From Saccharopolyspora spinosa NRRL 18395 (GTDB lineage Bacteria > Actinomycetota > Actinomycetes > Mycobacteriales > Pseudonocardiaceae), in NCBI RefSeq assembly GCF_000194155.1, contig NZ_GL877879.1, positions 1 to 33,148 of the forward strand: a DNA stretch of 33,148 nt, read 5' to 3'. Made by a program: the position numbers and the translations under genes. The notes beneath the pieces are model-generated. The model worked only from the letters and a program-made list of their open reading frames with translations, made no database searches and was not told the DNA's origin. Positions 1 to 7,586 of the stretch are shown in pieces (the stretch's first letter is position 1; each line of letters opens with the position of its first letter).

Positions 1-325
1 GCTTCAACCAGCGCATTCCGAAACGGCCTTATGGAAGAGGTGAACGGGCCGTTCGCTCCGCTCTCAGGCGCTGGCGGGTTTCCTGGTGATCAGGTGGGCG
101 ATGACCCCGGCCAGCAGGCCCCAGAAGACCGACGCGATGCCGAAGATCATCAGGCCCGAGGCCGTGACCAGGAACGCGATCAGCGCGGCGGTGCGGCTGC
201 CCGGGTCTTCGGTGGCCTTGGCCAGCGAGCCGCCGATGGTGTCCAGCAAGCCGATCCCAGCGAGTGCGGTGATCAGCGCGAGCGGGAACGCGGCGATGAG
301 ACTGCCGAGCATCGCCCCGAAGACC
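1..325. repeat. Partial direct duplication of the benE 3' end
   Basis: Positions 1-325 match 547-871 at a constant offset of 546 with only three substitutions seen (near 172, 259 and 264). The match stops abruptly at 325/871. The unit covers the last ~87 codons of the benzoate transporter gene plus ~60 bp downstream. It may extend left beyond the window edge. Confidence 0.95.
64..325 (-). pseudogene. C-terminal fragment of a benzoate transporter (benE copy)
   Basis: Read on the minus strand this fragment encodes the last ~87 residues of BenE, from the VFGAMLGSLIAAF segment to the TRKPASA end, the same as the intact gene at 610. It has no N-terminal part: upstream sequence (326-546) is unrelated intergenic repeat material. 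The three differences from the intact copy are all synonymous (TTC/TTT, GCA/GCG, GCT/GCC). The fragment cannot make a transporter by itself. It is either debris of a duplication or the tail of a second benE whose body was lost. Confidence 0.85.
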
Positions 326-546
326 GTGGTCCCATGCTCCTGGCAAAACCGGCTCTGAGGTGGTCCCTTACTCCTGGCAGCCGACAAACCACAACACCCA
401 AAACCAAAACCACAACAGCCTCGTAGACGGCACAAACGGTCCGCTCACTCCACACACCCAACGTAAGCCCCAGCGCACTGACGTGAAGCGAACGGACTGT
501 CCACCCCGGTAGACGGCACAAACGGTCCGTTCACTCCACACCGTTC
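326..546. repeat. Repeat-rich spacer between the two benE 3' copies
   Basis: No gene is visible here. A 20-nt pattern (gtggtccc, 3 nt, ctcctggca) occurs at 326-345 and again at 360-379. A 30-bp unit beginning tagacggcacaaacggtccg occurs at 424-453 and, almost identically, at 510-540. The arm aagcgaacgg at 486-495 pairs with ccgttcgctt at 541-550. The 30-bp unit is the reverse complement of the element found at 14920-15020. Confidence 0.8.
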
Positions 547-585
547 GCTTCAACCAGCGCATTCCGAAACGGCCTTATGGAAGAG

Positions 586-607
586 GTGAACGGGCCGTTC
601 GCTCCGC
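586..607. repeat. Palindromic intergenic repeat arm next to the benE stop
   Basis: The stretch around gaacgggccgttcgctcc lies directly behind the benE stop codon (duplicated at 40-61). It is nearly identical to the right arm of the long hairpin at 15027-15047 (one base differs). This suggests one family of palindromic elements used at gene 3' ends. Confidence 0.6.
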
Positions 608-609
608 TC

Positions 610-1779
610 TCAGGCGCTGGCGGGTTTCCTGGTGATCAGGTGGGCGATGACCCCGGCCAGCAGGCCCCAGAAGACCGACGCGATGCCGAAGATCATCAGG
701 CCCGAGGCCGTGACCAGAAACGCGATCAGCGCGGCGGTGCGGCTGCCCGGGTCTTCGGTGGCCTTGGCCAGCGAGCCGCCGATGGTGTCCAGCAAGCCGA
801 TCCCGGCGAGCGCGGTGATCAGCGCGAGCGGGAACGCGGCGATGAGACTGCCGAGCATCGCCCCGAAGACCCCCAGCAGCAGGTAGCAGGCTCCGGAGGC
901 GATGCTGGCCTTGTAGCGCTGCCCCGGGTCCTCGTGCGCGTCGCGGCCCATGCACAGCGCCGCGGTGATCGCCGCGAGGTTGATTCCGAAGCAGCCCAGC
1001 GGTGCCAGCACCACGTTCACCGCCCCGGTCCAGGACAGCGGCGTCGTGTAGCCGTGGGCGCGCAGCGTCACCATGCCGGGCAGGTTCTGCGAGGTCATCG
1101 TGATGACGAACAGCGGAACGGCCAGGCTGATCATGGAGTGCAGCGACCAGCTCGGCCAGGTCCACACCGGCGTGGCCAGGGCGAAGCCGGCGCCGTCGAA
1201 GCGCAACGAGCCCTGGGCGGCGGCCAGCACCACGCCGATCACGAGCGCGATGAGCACCGCGTACCTGGGCAGCAGCCGCTTGCCGAGCAGATAGCCCGCC
1301 AACATCGCCAGCACCAGCCAGAACTGGGTCTGCATGGCGGTGAACATGCCCAGGCCGAACTGCAGCAGCACGCCGCCGAGCAGCGCGGACGCGATCGACG
1401 GCGGGATCAGGTTGACCGCCCGCTCGAACCAGCCGGTGAGCCCCACCAGCACCGTCAGCGCCGCGGCGAGCAGGAACGCACCGACCGCTTCGGCCATCGA
1501 GGTACCTTGACCACTCGTGGCCAGCAGCGCGGCACCGGGCGTGGACCAGGCCAGCACGACCGGCGCCCGGTAGCGGAGCGACAGGGCGACCGAGGTTACG
1601 CCGATGCCCGCGCCGAGCGCGAGGATCCACGAGCCGATTTCCGTGGGGCCCGCGCCGAGGGTCCGCGCGGCTTGGAAGACGATGGCTGCGGAGCTCACCA
1701 CGCCGACCAACGTGGTGATGGCGCCGGAGACCAATGTGGACATCGGCAGGGCGGTCGGGAGCTGTTGCCGTAACTGCAC
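610..1779 (-). CDS. benE: Benzoate/H+ symporter family transporter (BenE)
   Basis: 389-residue polytopic membrane protein of the BenE family, which imports benzoate with protons. It is hydrophobic throughout, with about 11-12 helices and typical family segments such as SWILALGAGIGVTS, PVVLAWSTPGAALLA and the late FGINLAAITAALCMG-EDP stretch. Length fits the family (about 390-400). The reading frame stays open far upstream but that part overlaps the divergent regulator, so it is not coding. The start chosen is GTG 1779, preceded by GGAAG at 5-nt spacing; ATG 1743 is an alternative. It is divergently transcribed from an XRE-cupin regulator 48 bp away, which probably controls it. No benzoate catabolic genes are in view, so the substrate is from family membership only. 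Confidence 0.9.
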   Translation of the reverse strand: MQLRQQLPTALPMSTLVSGAITTLVGVVSSAAIVFQAARTLGAGPTEIGSWILALGAGIGVTSVALSLRYRAPVVLAWSTPGAALLATSGQGTSMAEAVGAFLLAAALTVLVGLTGWFERAVNLIPPSIASALLGGVLLQFGLGMFTAMQTQFWLVLAMLAGYLLGKRLLPRYAVLIALVIGVVLAAAQGSLRFDGAGFALATPVWTWPSWSLHSMISLAVPLFVITMTSQNLPGMVTLRAHGYTTPLSWTGAVNVVLAPLGCFGINLAAITAALCMGRDAHEDPGQRYKASIASGACYLLLGVFGAMLGSLIAAFPLALITALAGIGLLDTIGGSLAKATEDPGSRTAALIAFLVTASGLMIFGIASVFWGLLAGVIAHLITRKPASA

Positions 1780-1788
1780 CGGAGCTTC

Positions 1789-1806
1789 CGTTCTGTTTAT
1801 GGAACG
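1789..1806. promoter_or_regulatory. Inverted repeat in the benE/XRE divergent intergenic gap
   Basis: CGTTC (1789-1793) and GAACG (1802-1806) are separated by 8 nt. The two start codons (1779 minus, 1828 plus) leave only 48 bp, so promoters and operator must overlap. A good ribosome site (aggagg, 1818-1823) precedes the regulator's GTG. A role as the regulator's own operator is inference. Confidence 0.45.
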
Positions 1807-1827
1807 ACGCGATGCTAGGAGGTAGCG

Positions 1828-2388
1828 GTGGAGCTGGTCAAGGTCGTGGGCGCGAACCTGCGCGCCGCCCGAGCGCTGCGCGGCCTGTCGCTGTCCGAGA
1901 CGGCCCGCCGGGCCGGCATCGGCAAGGGCACGCTGTCGGAGCTGGAGGCTGGTCGGCGCAATCCGACGCTGGAGACGCTCTACGCGCTCGCGACGGTGCT
2001 CGACGTGCCGCTGGGGTGGCTGCTGGTCGCGGAGTCCGAGGGGAGCGCGGAGGAGGCGGTGGTGGTCAACCGGGCAAGCGGCTCGGACCTCTCCGGGCAG
2101 ACGGTGGACGTGCAGCTGATGGACCGGGTGTGCAGCGGCGGCCAGCAACTGGAGGTGTACCGGCTGCACGTGCGAGCCGGGGCCCGGTACGTGTCCGGCG
2201 CGCACCGGCCGCGGGTGATCGAGCAGCTGCTGGTGCACTCCGGAACCCTCGTCGTCGGTCCGGAGTCCGCGCCAGAGACGCTCGGCCCGGGTGACTACAT
2301 CCGCTTCGACGGCGGTGTGGACCACGTCTACCAAGCGCTCGAGGACGACGCCTCCGCGACCCTCGTGATGCGCTACGTAGGGGCGTGA
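1828..2388 (+). CDS. XRE-family regulator with C-terminal cupin domain
   Basis: 186 residues. Residues ~6-62 form an HTH_3/XRE helix-turn-helix (LRAARALRGLSLSETARRAG, then IGKGTLSELEAGRRNPTLET). Residues ~105-183 form a cupin_2 barrel with GDYIRFDGGVDHVY near the end. Such HTH-cupin proteins are usually local regulators that sense a small molecule in the barrel. The start is GTG 1828 behind a strong aggagg site. Its position head to head with benE suggests control of benzoate or aromatic-acid uptake and of itself. Ligand unknown. Confidence 0.9.
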   Translation: MELVKVVGANLRAARALRGLSLSETARRAGIGKGTLSELEAGRRNPTLETLYALATVLDVPLGWLLVAESEGSAEEAVVVNRASGSDLSGQTVDVQLMDRVCSGGQQLEVYRLHVRAGARYVSGAHRPRVIEQLLVHSGTLVVGPESAPETLGPGDYIRFDGGVDHVYQALEDDASATLVMRYVGA

Positions 2389-2459
2389 TTCTTTTGGGTT
2401 GCCATAGCAAACCGATCGACGCTTGTGTGGTACCGCTGGTCACGACGGGTAACACGGAG

Positions 2460-2498
2460 CCCTGCTTCGGGCGTAAGTCGAGCCGAGCCGAAGCAGGG
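2460..2498. terminator. Hairpin downstream of the XRE regulator
   Basis: A perfect 11-bp inverted repeat, CCCTGCTTCGG (2460-2470) and CCGAAGCAGGG (2488-2498), with a 17-nt loop, lies 72 bp after the regulator's stop. There is no T-tract. Such U-less hairpins are common at actinobacterial 3' ends. Confidence 0.5.
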
Positions 2499-2591
2499 CG
2501 AAGCGGTGTAGTGGGTCAGGCGTCCTTACCGTGGCCGGACTTTTGGTCAGGCTGGATGCCTGGCCGAGTCGCGGTCCGGAAGTTTCGTCGT

Positions 2592-2610
2592 CGCGCCTGG
2601 GCCAGGCGCG
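2592..2610. other. 19-nt perfect palindrome
   Basis: CGCGCCTGG, central G, CCAGGCGCG, in the gene-poor stretch 2389-3507. It could be an operator or short hairpin. No convincing gene is adjacent. Confidence 0.4.
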
Positions 2611-2670
2611 GCCCGGTGACTCCGAGAGGGGCGCGCGGTGCGGCACCGGATCGGATCGGGGACCGGCGCT

Positions 2671-2718
2671 GATGCCGGTGCGGATGCCGGTGCGGGTGCC
2701 GGTGCGGGTGCCGGTCGG
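2671..2718. repeat. 12-bp tandem repeat, four units
   Basis: Four consecutive units close to gatgccggtgcg; units one and two are identical, three and four carry 1 and 3 changes. They give alternating Pro/Ala- or His/Arg-rich reading in all frames, with no sign of coding. Confidence 0.75.
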
Positions 2719-2749
2719 GGGTAGGAAATGACGACGCCCGCACCGGGGT

Positions 2750-3019
2750 CTAACGGCAGCATCCCGCTGTGGTGCAGTTGTGTTTGCAGGCGTAGTCCTT
2801 GAGGTTCTCGTCAATGCACGCGTCGCAGGCCCGAACGGCGGTCGTTCGGGCGGAGGCGATTCCGGCGACCAGTCCGCATCGGGTGCTGGTGCGGTCCCGT
2901 GGGTTCCGCTCGTGGACGTTCCCAGCGTGGTCCGCCCACACGTCAGCGTATTCGGGGGGAGATTCGGTCGTCGTGCCAGCGATGCTGGGCTGTTGAGGCA
3001 ACAAAGAAGAACCCGCCAT
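2750..3019 (-). CDS. Doubtful small Cys-rich ORF (possible peptide precursor)
   Basis: 89-codon open frame. The C-terminal third is rich in Cys: ACDACIDENL, then DYACKHNC, then TTAGCCR at the very end (7 Cys overall, one CxxC, one Cys pair). I do not recognise a family. The N-terminal part is unremarkable, with no signal peptide or membrane segment. The ATG at 3019 lies inside a strong hairpin and lacks a ribosome site, so the real start may be further in, for example a GTG near 2936. No modification enzyme, transporter or partner gene is nearby. It could be a small metal-binding protein, a ribosomal-peptide precursor, or chance. Confidence 0.3.
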   Translation of the reverse strand: MAGSSLLPQQPSIAGTTTESPPEYADVWADHAGNVHERNPRDRTSTRCGLVAGIASARTTAVRACDACIDENLKDYACKHNCTTAGCCR

Positions 3020-3039
3020 ACCCGGGAATGTATGGCGGG
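3012..3039 (-). terminator. Intrinsic terminator-like hairpin (minus strand)
   Basis: Perfect 10-bp stem CCCGCCATAC / GTATGGCGGG with an 8-nt loop. On the minus strand it is followed by ttcttctttgtt (2999-3010 complement), a T-rich tail. It would stop transcripts coming from the gtr-like operon, which ends ~470 bp upstream at 3508, or act as an attenuator before the small ORF at 2750. Confidence 0.6.
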
Positions 3040-3507
3040 GTGATCAGGGGTGGCAGGAGCCTTTTGTACCCTCACCCGTTTAGCTGACTCCTAGTTTTAG
3101 CGACCGACCTCAAGCGCTTTGACCCATTCGGTAGACCGGCCAACCAGCCCACCAAGTACAGCCCGGCTCATACCGAGCCGTTGTCATGCCCGCTTGATCT
3201 GCGCTCCGACGTCGGCAGTCACGTCATTACAGTAATGGCCGGGTTCGCGCCAGGGCGATACCTCAACGAGGAGAGCAATCACCCCCGCCCTGAGTGGTCT
3301 GATTTCACCGGTCACCTGTCTGGCGCATTGGCCTGCGGGTTCATGGCCACCAGTCGTGCGCGTGATGTCCACAGTAGACGATAGTAATTCCTATTGCGCC
3401 TAAGTGATTTCTGGGAATTGTTGTCGTGTATCCTGTACGCGGGTGCTCAGTGCGGCGCAAATGACGATGCCATCCGAATTGCCGGACCGGACCCGCTCCA
3501 GCGTCTG
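3040..3507. other. Intergenic stretch without a recognisable gene
   Basis: No convincing coding sequence on either strand. Two small palindromes stand out: CCGACGTCGG around 3206-3215 and CATTAC-A-GTAATG at 3225-3237. The base composition is lower in GC than the flanking genes, especially at 3380-3450. Confidence 0.5.
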
Positions 3508-5748
3508 CTACCTGCTCGCTCTCCGCAGCGCCGCGTGGCGGCGCTGGTGGGCTTGCGCCGCCGCCAGCGCGGTGGTGGTCAGTGCGCCAAGCGCCGCGCA
3601 TATGAGAGCTATGCGGATACCGGGTGGCGACCAGGAAATGCGGATGTCTGAGGAATTCGGCGCGTCGGCTGGGATGTCGACCTGGAGCAGCCCGGCAGGG
3701 CCAGGGTGGGTGGGGAGCTGTCTGTCGCCCATCTTCGCGGTGTAGCCCGGCCACGCGAGTCGAGCAAGGAGTAGGTGTCCGCTTCTGCTGTCCAACCGGC
3801 TGAACCTTACTGTTTCGTGGCGGTTGTCCAGTACCGTGTTCGCCGTGACACGCACGTTCGGTGATGCCCAGCTGAGCCGTCCGTTCGTGCGCGGTGCAGC
3901 GACAGTGCGTTCGAGCACGGTGATGAGGTCTGTTCGCCGCACCACGTGCCAACCTGCTGGCACGACCGGTTCGGGAATCAGCCGCCGTTGAACGACGACG
4001 GTGTCCACACGTAACAGGTTCGCGAGGGGCGCTTCCGTGCCGGGAACGCGCTGCCACAGAGCGGAGTAGGCATCGACGCAGGCGGAACCGTTGTAGGACA
4101 GGCACACCGCGTTCGATAGCGCGGAGAATCCCATGCCGGTGTAGGCGTTGATGCTCTCGATCCCGGTTGCTTGGTAGAAGCTGCCGGGCATGAGATCGTG
4201 CCACGCCTCGGGACCCGGCCGTGGTGGGCCGATCCCCCCGAGGTCGGATATCTGGAACACCGCGCCCTGATAGCGGTGCGCGAAGTGAGCGCGCGCTTCG
4301 GCGATGTTGGTGGGGTAGTAGTAGGGCGGCGGCGTGTGCCCATCGACGAACCAGTGCACTTGCAACGCGAAAGTCCCCACCGTGCCGGCATGTACGACCG
4401 CAACCAGTCCTCGTGTGCCCAGCCGCCGGAATGCCCACACTGCCGTGCCGCTCAGCACGGCCAGGCCGAGCACGGTGAGGACTTGGCGCCGGAGCATCGA
4501 GGGGGCCGGGTTGGCGGCCCATCCGAGGTAGGAGCAGAACAGCAGCAGCGCGGTTGCGATCATCGTTCGTCGGCGCAGGTGGTCGGTGCGCAGCCCGGCG
4601 GACAGCAGGACGGCCAGCAGGACCGCGAGACCGAGGTAGCCGTAGTGCAGAAGCCGCAGCGGCCAACGGAACATCCACAAATCAGACGGGCCGATCGCCA
4701 GCAGTAGAAAGATCCCGGCAAACACCAGGCAGCCGGTTAGTTCCCGACGTCGCTGGCGCACCACCGACCAGTCGAACCAGGCCGCCAGCGGGACGGCGAA
4801 CCAACAGAAGAAGACTGCCGAGTCCCCGACGTTGGGGATTTCCGGGACGTAGTCGGGAAAGCTCGCATTCAGGAGGTCACTCAGGTTCGGGGTGAGTTCG
4901 CCGGTGTTGCGCGGGGAACCACCGGCGCTACGCCATGTCACTTGGGAGCTAAGCAGAAGCGGAAGGTATACCAGCGGCGCAACCGCGGCGATTGCCGCCG
5001 ATGCGAGGAACACCTCACCGGTCACCCGCCAGCGCCGGTTGACGGCGGTTTCGATGAGCACGGCGAACAGTACGCCGCACACCCCGAGCATCCCGTACGG
5101 GTTGCCGGCGGTCACAGCGAGCACCCCAAGGACGAAGACCCAGACGGCGTTGCCCTTCCCCTTGGCCATTCGGCGCGTAACCCACCACAGGTACGGGATC
5201 CACACGAACGCCAGCAGCGCGGCTGGCCACTTGACCGCGTCGAAGAAGAACAGCGATCCGCAGAACGGTAGGGGAGCGGCGGTCACACTCGCGGCCCATG
5301 AGCGCGCCCCGTATTCCCGGAACAGCAGATATGAGCCGAGAGCGATCGCCGAGAACGCCGCCGAGCGGACGACGTCTCCGGCGAGCGCCAGGTCCGGCAT
5401 GATGGACACGAATACCCACACGAGCGCGTTGACCGGGTTCCACACGCCGAACAACGACTCGAGGACGAGGTTTCCACCCATCCACGAGCCAACGTCGAGC
5501 GTGACTGGCCAGGACCCGCTGCGGACCTGTTCGCCGAGGCGGAACCACGTGGGCAGGATCTGGATTGCGGCATCGTCTGTGTAGTAGGCCAGCGGATTCC
5601 TCAGGAGTGGAAACTGCGCCAGCAAGCCCGCCAAGGCGCAGGTCAGCGCGGCGAACCCGAACCGAGCTCCGTTCGGCCCGGCACGCGGAGTCTTTTGTTC
5701 CGCCGGAACGTCCGTCTCGTCCAGAGAAACGGTGTTCGCCACCCGCAC
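3508..5748 (-). CDS. Large polytopic membrane protein, YfhO/GT-C-like
   Basis: 746 residues. A short cytoplasmic N-terminus (~30 residues) is followed by ~12-13 hydrophobic helices to about residue 470. The first outside loop has YYTDDAAIQI with an acidic pair and PTWFRLGEQVRSGSWP, as in GT-C and YfhO-type proteins that use polyprenyl-phosphate sugars. A hydrophilic domain follows (~475-710), then a last helix near 715-735 and a basic tail. It starts at GTG 5748 behind gagagg and begins 5 nt after the gtrA stop, so it is the third gene of the gtr-like operon. In gtr clusters the third gene transfers the flipped sugar to the surface glycan; that role is inferred by position. Acceptor and sugar unknown. 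Confidence 0.75.
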   Translation of the reverse strand: MRVANTVSLDETDVPAEQKTPRAGPNGARFGFAALTCALAGLLAQFPLLRNPLAYYTDDAAIQILPTWFRLGEQVRSGSWPVTLDVGSWMGGNLVLESLFGVWNPVNALVWVFVSIMPDLALAGDVVRSAAFSAIALGSYLLFREYGARSWAASVTAAPLPFCGSLFFFDAVKWPAALLAFVWIPYLWWVTRRMAKGKGNAVWVFVLGVLAVTAGNPYGMLGVCGVLFAVLIETAVNRRWRVTGEVFLASAAIAAVAPLVYLPLLLSSQVTWRSAGGSPRNTGELTPNLSDLLNASFPDYVPEIPNVGDSAVFFCWFAVPLAAWFDWSVVRQRRRELTGCLVFAGIFLLLAIGPSDLWMFRWPLRLLHYGYLGLAVLLAVLLSAGLRTDHLRRRTMIATALLLFCSYLGWAANPAPSMLRRQVLTVLGLAVLSGTAVWAFRRLGTRGLVAVVHAGTVGTFALQVHWFVDGHTPPPYYYPTNIAEARAHFAHRYQGAVFQISDLGGIGPPRPGPEAWHDLMPGSFYQATGIESINAYTGMGFSALSNAVCLSYNGSACVDAYSALWQRVPGTEAPLANLLRVDTVVVQRRLIPEPVVPAGWHVVRRTDLITVLERTVAAPRTNGRLSWASPNVRVTANTVLDNRHETVRFSRLDSRSGHLLLARLAWPGYTAKMGDRQLPTHPGPAGLLQVDIPADAPNSSDIRISWSPPGIRIALICAALGALTTTALAAAQAHQRRHAALRRASR

Positions 5749-5753
5749 TCCTC

Positions 5754-6231
5754 TCAGCAGCTGTACCCCGAAGATCGGCTCCTCCGTGCCGCACTGCTCG
5801 GTTCCTTGCTGGCCTGCCTACCGCTGCCCGACCTGCCCACCACGAGAGACGTCCGTGTAAGGACGAGCCTGGAGACGAAGAACGTCGCCGGCACAGCGAC
5901 AACCCCGCCTGCGAATGTCGCGATCCGGGAGTCGACCCGTGCGTACTCGACAAGCGTGTAGACCGCGGCCGCGCTCAACGCGAGATTTGTCAGGTTCGAC
6001 AGCGGGTACAGCAGGAACTTCAGCAGCGTTGGCGGAACGCGGAAGGTGTAGTAACAGTTCAGCAGGCAGCAGGTACGACACCGAAATCGCGACCGAAGCC
6101 GCGACGAGGTGCGCGACGAGATACGGCACCACGAACCACAGTGCGATGTAGACGGCGTAGTGCACCGCAGTGTTCGCCACGCCAACCAAACAGAAGCGCA
6201 CCAACCGCGACCCGCTCCGCCCGCCCGGCAC
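5754..6231 (-). pseudogene. GtrA-like flippase, frameshifted by a 7-bp tandem duplication
   Basis: GtrA family: small four-helix proteins that move undecaprenyl-phosphate-sugar across the membrane. From GTG 6231 (8-10 nt after the gtrB stop, gagggg upstream) the frame reads VRFCLVGVANTAVHYAVYIA and the second helix to SVSYLL, then shifts. The rest (NCYYTFR, then LKFLLYPLSNLTNLALS and two helices, ending at 5754) is in another frame. At the break CAGCAGG is repeated exactly (6060-6066, 6067-6073). Deleting one copy leaves 471 nt, giving an uninterrupted 156-residue protein of normal size. So the lesion looks recent, or is a sequence error. Confidence 0.85.
6060..6073. repeat. 7-bp tandem duplication inside gtrA
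   Basis: CAGCAGG occurs twice without a gap. One copy is enough to join the two parts of the GtrA reading frame. Confidence 0.85.
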
Positions 6232-6240
6232 CGTTGCCCC

Positions 6241-7278
6241 TCAACCGCCGCTGGACGCCCATTTGGCCGGATCGTGGCCGTTGACCGTCGTCTGCCGCCC
6301 GTCACGCTGTTGCGGTGTGTCTCGCTCTCTGATCCAGCGTGTCGATGCTGCCGCCGTGTCTACCGGCCCGGTTTCCTTGATCAAGAAAGACGGCCGGCGT
6401 TTCGTCTCGACATAGATCCGCCCCAGGTACTCGCCGATGACCCCGAGGACGAGCAGATTGATGCCGCCGAGGCAAGCGACAGCGACCACCAGCGTCGCGT
6501 AGCCGGGAACGCGCACCCCGGACACGAGCGTGTTGACGACAACGAACGTGGCGTAGCAGAACGCAAGAACCGTGATCAGTGCGCCGAGGTAGATGGCCGC
6601 CCTCAGCGGTTTGTTGTTGAACGAGAGAATCCCGTCGATGCCGTAGTTCAACAGCTTTCCGGCCGACCACTTCGACTTGCCGCCGCTGCGAACGACGTTG
6701 CGGTAGCTGACCGTGGCCGTGTCGAAGCCGATCCAGGAACACAGCCCCTTCAAAAACCGGTTGTGCTCCGGCAATGAGAGCAACGCGTCGACGGCACGCC
6801 GCGACAACAGACGGAAGTCGCCAACCCCGTCCTGAAGGGAGACGTCGACGAGCTTGTTCACAACCCAGTAGTACAGGCGAGACAGAGCCGTCCGCGCGAA
6901 CGACTCCCCGTGGCGGCTCCGCCGCGCCACCACCTGGTCGTAGCCCGAGTCTAGTAACTTCACCATGTCGGGCAGCATTTCCGGCGGGTGCTGCAGGTCC
7001 GCATCCAAAACGGCGATACGACTGGCCGTGGCATGGCGCAGCCCCGCTACGAGTGCCGCTTCCTTGCCGAAATTCCGGCTCAGCGCGACGAACCGGAAGC
7101 CAGGATGCTCGACGCTGGCCCGGCGCGCCTTGGCGAGGGTCTCGTCCGAGCTGCCGTCGTCGACGAGGATGACCTCGTAGTCGTGGGTGATCTTGGGAAG
7201 GACAGCCGACAGCCGGTCTGTCAAGTCGTCGAGCACGTCCCCTTCGTTGCAGCAGGGAACCACGATGGACAGATCCAT
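6241..7278 (-). CDS. GtrB-like polyprenyl-phosphate glycosyltransferase (GT2)
   Basis: 345 residues. The N-terminal GT2 domain has SIVVPCCNE (residues 4-12), ILVDDGSSDE (37-46) and the metal/sugar-binding DAD in LDADLQHPPE (92-94), as in bactoprenol glucosyltransferase GtrB and DPM synthases. Two C-terminal helices (~230-285) anchor it in the membrane, as in GtrB. It charges polyprenyl phosphate with a sugar on the cytoplasmic side. Start ATG 7278 follows ggagg; longer in-frame extensions to 7491 lack a ribosome site. It is the first gene of the operon gtrB-gtrA-YfhO-like, all with gaps of 5-10 nt. The donor sugar cannot be read from sequence. Confidence 0.88.
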   Translation of the reverse strand: MDLSIVVPCCNEGDVLDDLTDRLSAVLPKITHDYEVILVDDGSSDETLAKARRASVEHPGFRFVALSRNFGKEAALVAGLRHATASRIAVLDADLQHPPEMLPDMVKLLDSGYDQVVARRSRHGESFARTALSRLYYWVVNKLVDVSLQDGVGDFRLLSRRAVDALLSLPEHNRFLKGLCSWIGFDTATVSYRNVVRSGGKSKWSAGKLLNYGIDGILSFNNKPLRAAIYLGALITVLAFCYATFVVVNTLVSGVRVPGYATLVVAVACLGGINLLVLGVIGEYLGRIYVETKRRPSFLIKETGPVDTAAASTRWIRERDTPQQRDGRQTTVNGHDPAKWASSGG

Positions 7279-7586
7279 AAGGCCTCCCCCAGCCGCTGTA
7301 AAGCCCATCCCCGTCCCGTAGGACACCCCAGACCGCCACGATAGGACTGCTCTAGCAATGCCGCAGAACAACGGGAGTTCTATTGCGCGAGTGGCGCCTC
7401 GGACACCGGCCGTCGCTGGCAGATCTTTGCGAACGACGCCAGACATCCACGCACGACGGGGTGTTGGTGAGGACGGACTCGCCGGAGGCAAACGGCGACC
7501 AGCACCGCTGGTCAGCGGCCGTTTAGTTGATCAATCCGATGCACGGGGTGCAGGTGAGCGGCACGGGTGCCCTCAACCGCACCGGA
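7279..7586. other. Intergenic, presumed promoter region of the gtr-like operon
   Basis: 308 bp between the choline oxidase-like stop and gtrB start. I see no gene and no clear promoter hexamers or terminator hairpin. Confidence 0.4.

Noticed and set aside
1780..2334. N-terminal extension of the benE reading frame on the minus strand
   Set aside because: It overlaps the XRE-cupin gene entirely, is rich in Arg/His/Gln, and the BenE family starts near 1779 or 1743.
2671..2718. 12-bp tandem repeat as a CRISPR or origin
   Set aside because: No spacers, units too short, and no replication genes or DnaA boxes nearby.
3341..4678. 445-residue minus-strand open frame
   Set aside because: Shadow of the YfhO-like gene in another frame: Arg/Ala/Pro/His-rich, without domains.
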